Assembly: GCA_018820745.1 (NCBI GenBank)
Contig: JAHJNP010000183.1
Span: forward strand, 1 to 12,524
Source of the DNA: Gammaproteobacteria bacterium
GTDB taxonomy: Bacteria > Pseudomonadota > Gammaproteobacteria > Burkholderiales > Thiobacillaceae
Direction of reading: 5' to 3'
DNA: 12,524 bases
The position numbers and the translations under genes are program-made. Shown in pieces: positions 12,174 through 12,524 of the stretch. Numbering within the stretch: position 1 is the stretch's first letter; every line of letters begins with the position of its first letter. The notes below the pieces were generated by a model. It searched no databases and was not told the DNA's origin. It was given only the letters and a program-made list of their open reading frames with translations.

Positions 12174-12524
12174 TGGCCGACGCCTGCGATCACGACGACT
12201 GCCACACGCCGCCGGGCAGCGGCAGTCTTGGTATCCCGCAAGTCGGGACGTTCGACCCGGCGGCGTTCGAGCGGGCGGTCAACGCCATGCTCGTCGCCTG
12301 CGGCATTGCACCCGATTCGGTGCACACCGGGCGCACCGCCGAGCGGGTGCGCGAACTGTGGCAAAAGCGCCTGCTCGGCGGCTATGCGATCGAGCCTGCC
12401 GTAGCGCTGGGAGAGGGGTTTGCCGACGACCGCGACGACATGGTGGTGGTGCGCGGCATCGCGGTGCACGGCGTGTGCCCGCATCACCTGGTGCCGTTTC
12501 GCGGGGTGGCGCACGTGGCCTACA
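12173..12524 (+). CDS. folE: GTP cyclohydrolase I family protein, N-terminal part (cut by window edge)
   Basis: The frame opens at the ATG overlapping the previous stop (TAATG) and stays open to the window end, about 117 residues. HGVCPHHLVPFRGVAHVAY (from residue 100) is the GTP cyclohydrolase I signature, with Cys102 and His105 in the positions of zinc ligands. This family turns GTP into dihydroneopterin triphosphate for folate or related pterins. The usual CEHH reads CPHH, and a short His/Cys-rich leader (CDHDDCH, residues 5-11) precedes the domain. The helix FERAVNAMLVACGI and the following TAERVRELWQKRL fit the family's N-terminal region. The third zinc ligand and catalytic C-terminus lie outside the window. 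It could be a paralogue rather than the main folate enzyme. Confidence 0.8.
   Translation, partial: MADACDHDDCHTPPGSGSLGIPQVGTFDPAAFERAVNAMLVACGIAPDSVHTGRTAERVRELWQKRLLGGYAIEPAVALGEGFADDRDDMVVVRGIAVHGVCPHHLVPFRGVAHVAY

Overview
The window looks like chromosomal DNA of a GC-rich proteobacterium, most likely a betaproteobacterium of the Thiobacillus/Rhodocyclales kind. This rests on the high GC at third codon positions judged by eye, the gene families present, and the resemblance of several proteins (MogA, YheT, CorA, the S4-type pseudouridine synthase) to proteobacterial versions. No rRNA, tRNA, CRISPR array, transposase or phage gene is visible. Coding density is high and most genes are housekeeping.

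Layout. (1) 1-997, minus strand: mogA (molybdopterin adenylyltransferase) followed, with an ATGA overlap, by the start of an EI24/CysZ-like membrane protein that leaves the window. (2) 1071-2737, plus strand: two exported proteins joined by a GTGA overlap, a CxxC thioredoxin-fold protein and a seven-repeat beta-propeller whose only two cysteines are 23 residues apart. (3) 2738-2933: a non-coding stretch with two adjacent perfect hairpins between two copies of a short degenerate repeat. (4) 2934-3911, minus: a CorA-family magnesium channel. (5) 4091-7376, plus: a PhnD-like periplasmic binding protein overlapping an 818-residue membrane sensor with HAMP-PAS-GGDEF-EAL order. (6) 7465-11220, minus: four co-oriented genes, in transcription order an S4/pseudouridine synthase, a SnoaL-like protein, a YheT-type alpha/beta hydrolase and a phosphomannomutase/phosphoglucomutase. 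(7) 11391-12524, plus: an exported dienelactone-hydrolase-family protein and, with TAATG coupling, the start of a GTP cyclohydrolase I family gene cut by the window edge.

How the genes may work together. The clearest functional unit is the binding protein plus GGDEF-EAL pair. No ABC permease or ATPase lies nearby, so the binding protein probably feeds ligand information to the sensor rather than to a transporter, comparable in logic to NspS-MbaA of Vibrio cholerae. The thioredoxin/propeller pair suggests an extracytoplasmic redox partner and its client. Other points worth a second look are an in-frame palindromic insert in yheT, an Asp-to-Glu change at the expected catalytic position of the pseudouridine synthase, and overlapping alternative hairpins in both convergent gene junctions. 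No clearly new defence system or mobile system was found.
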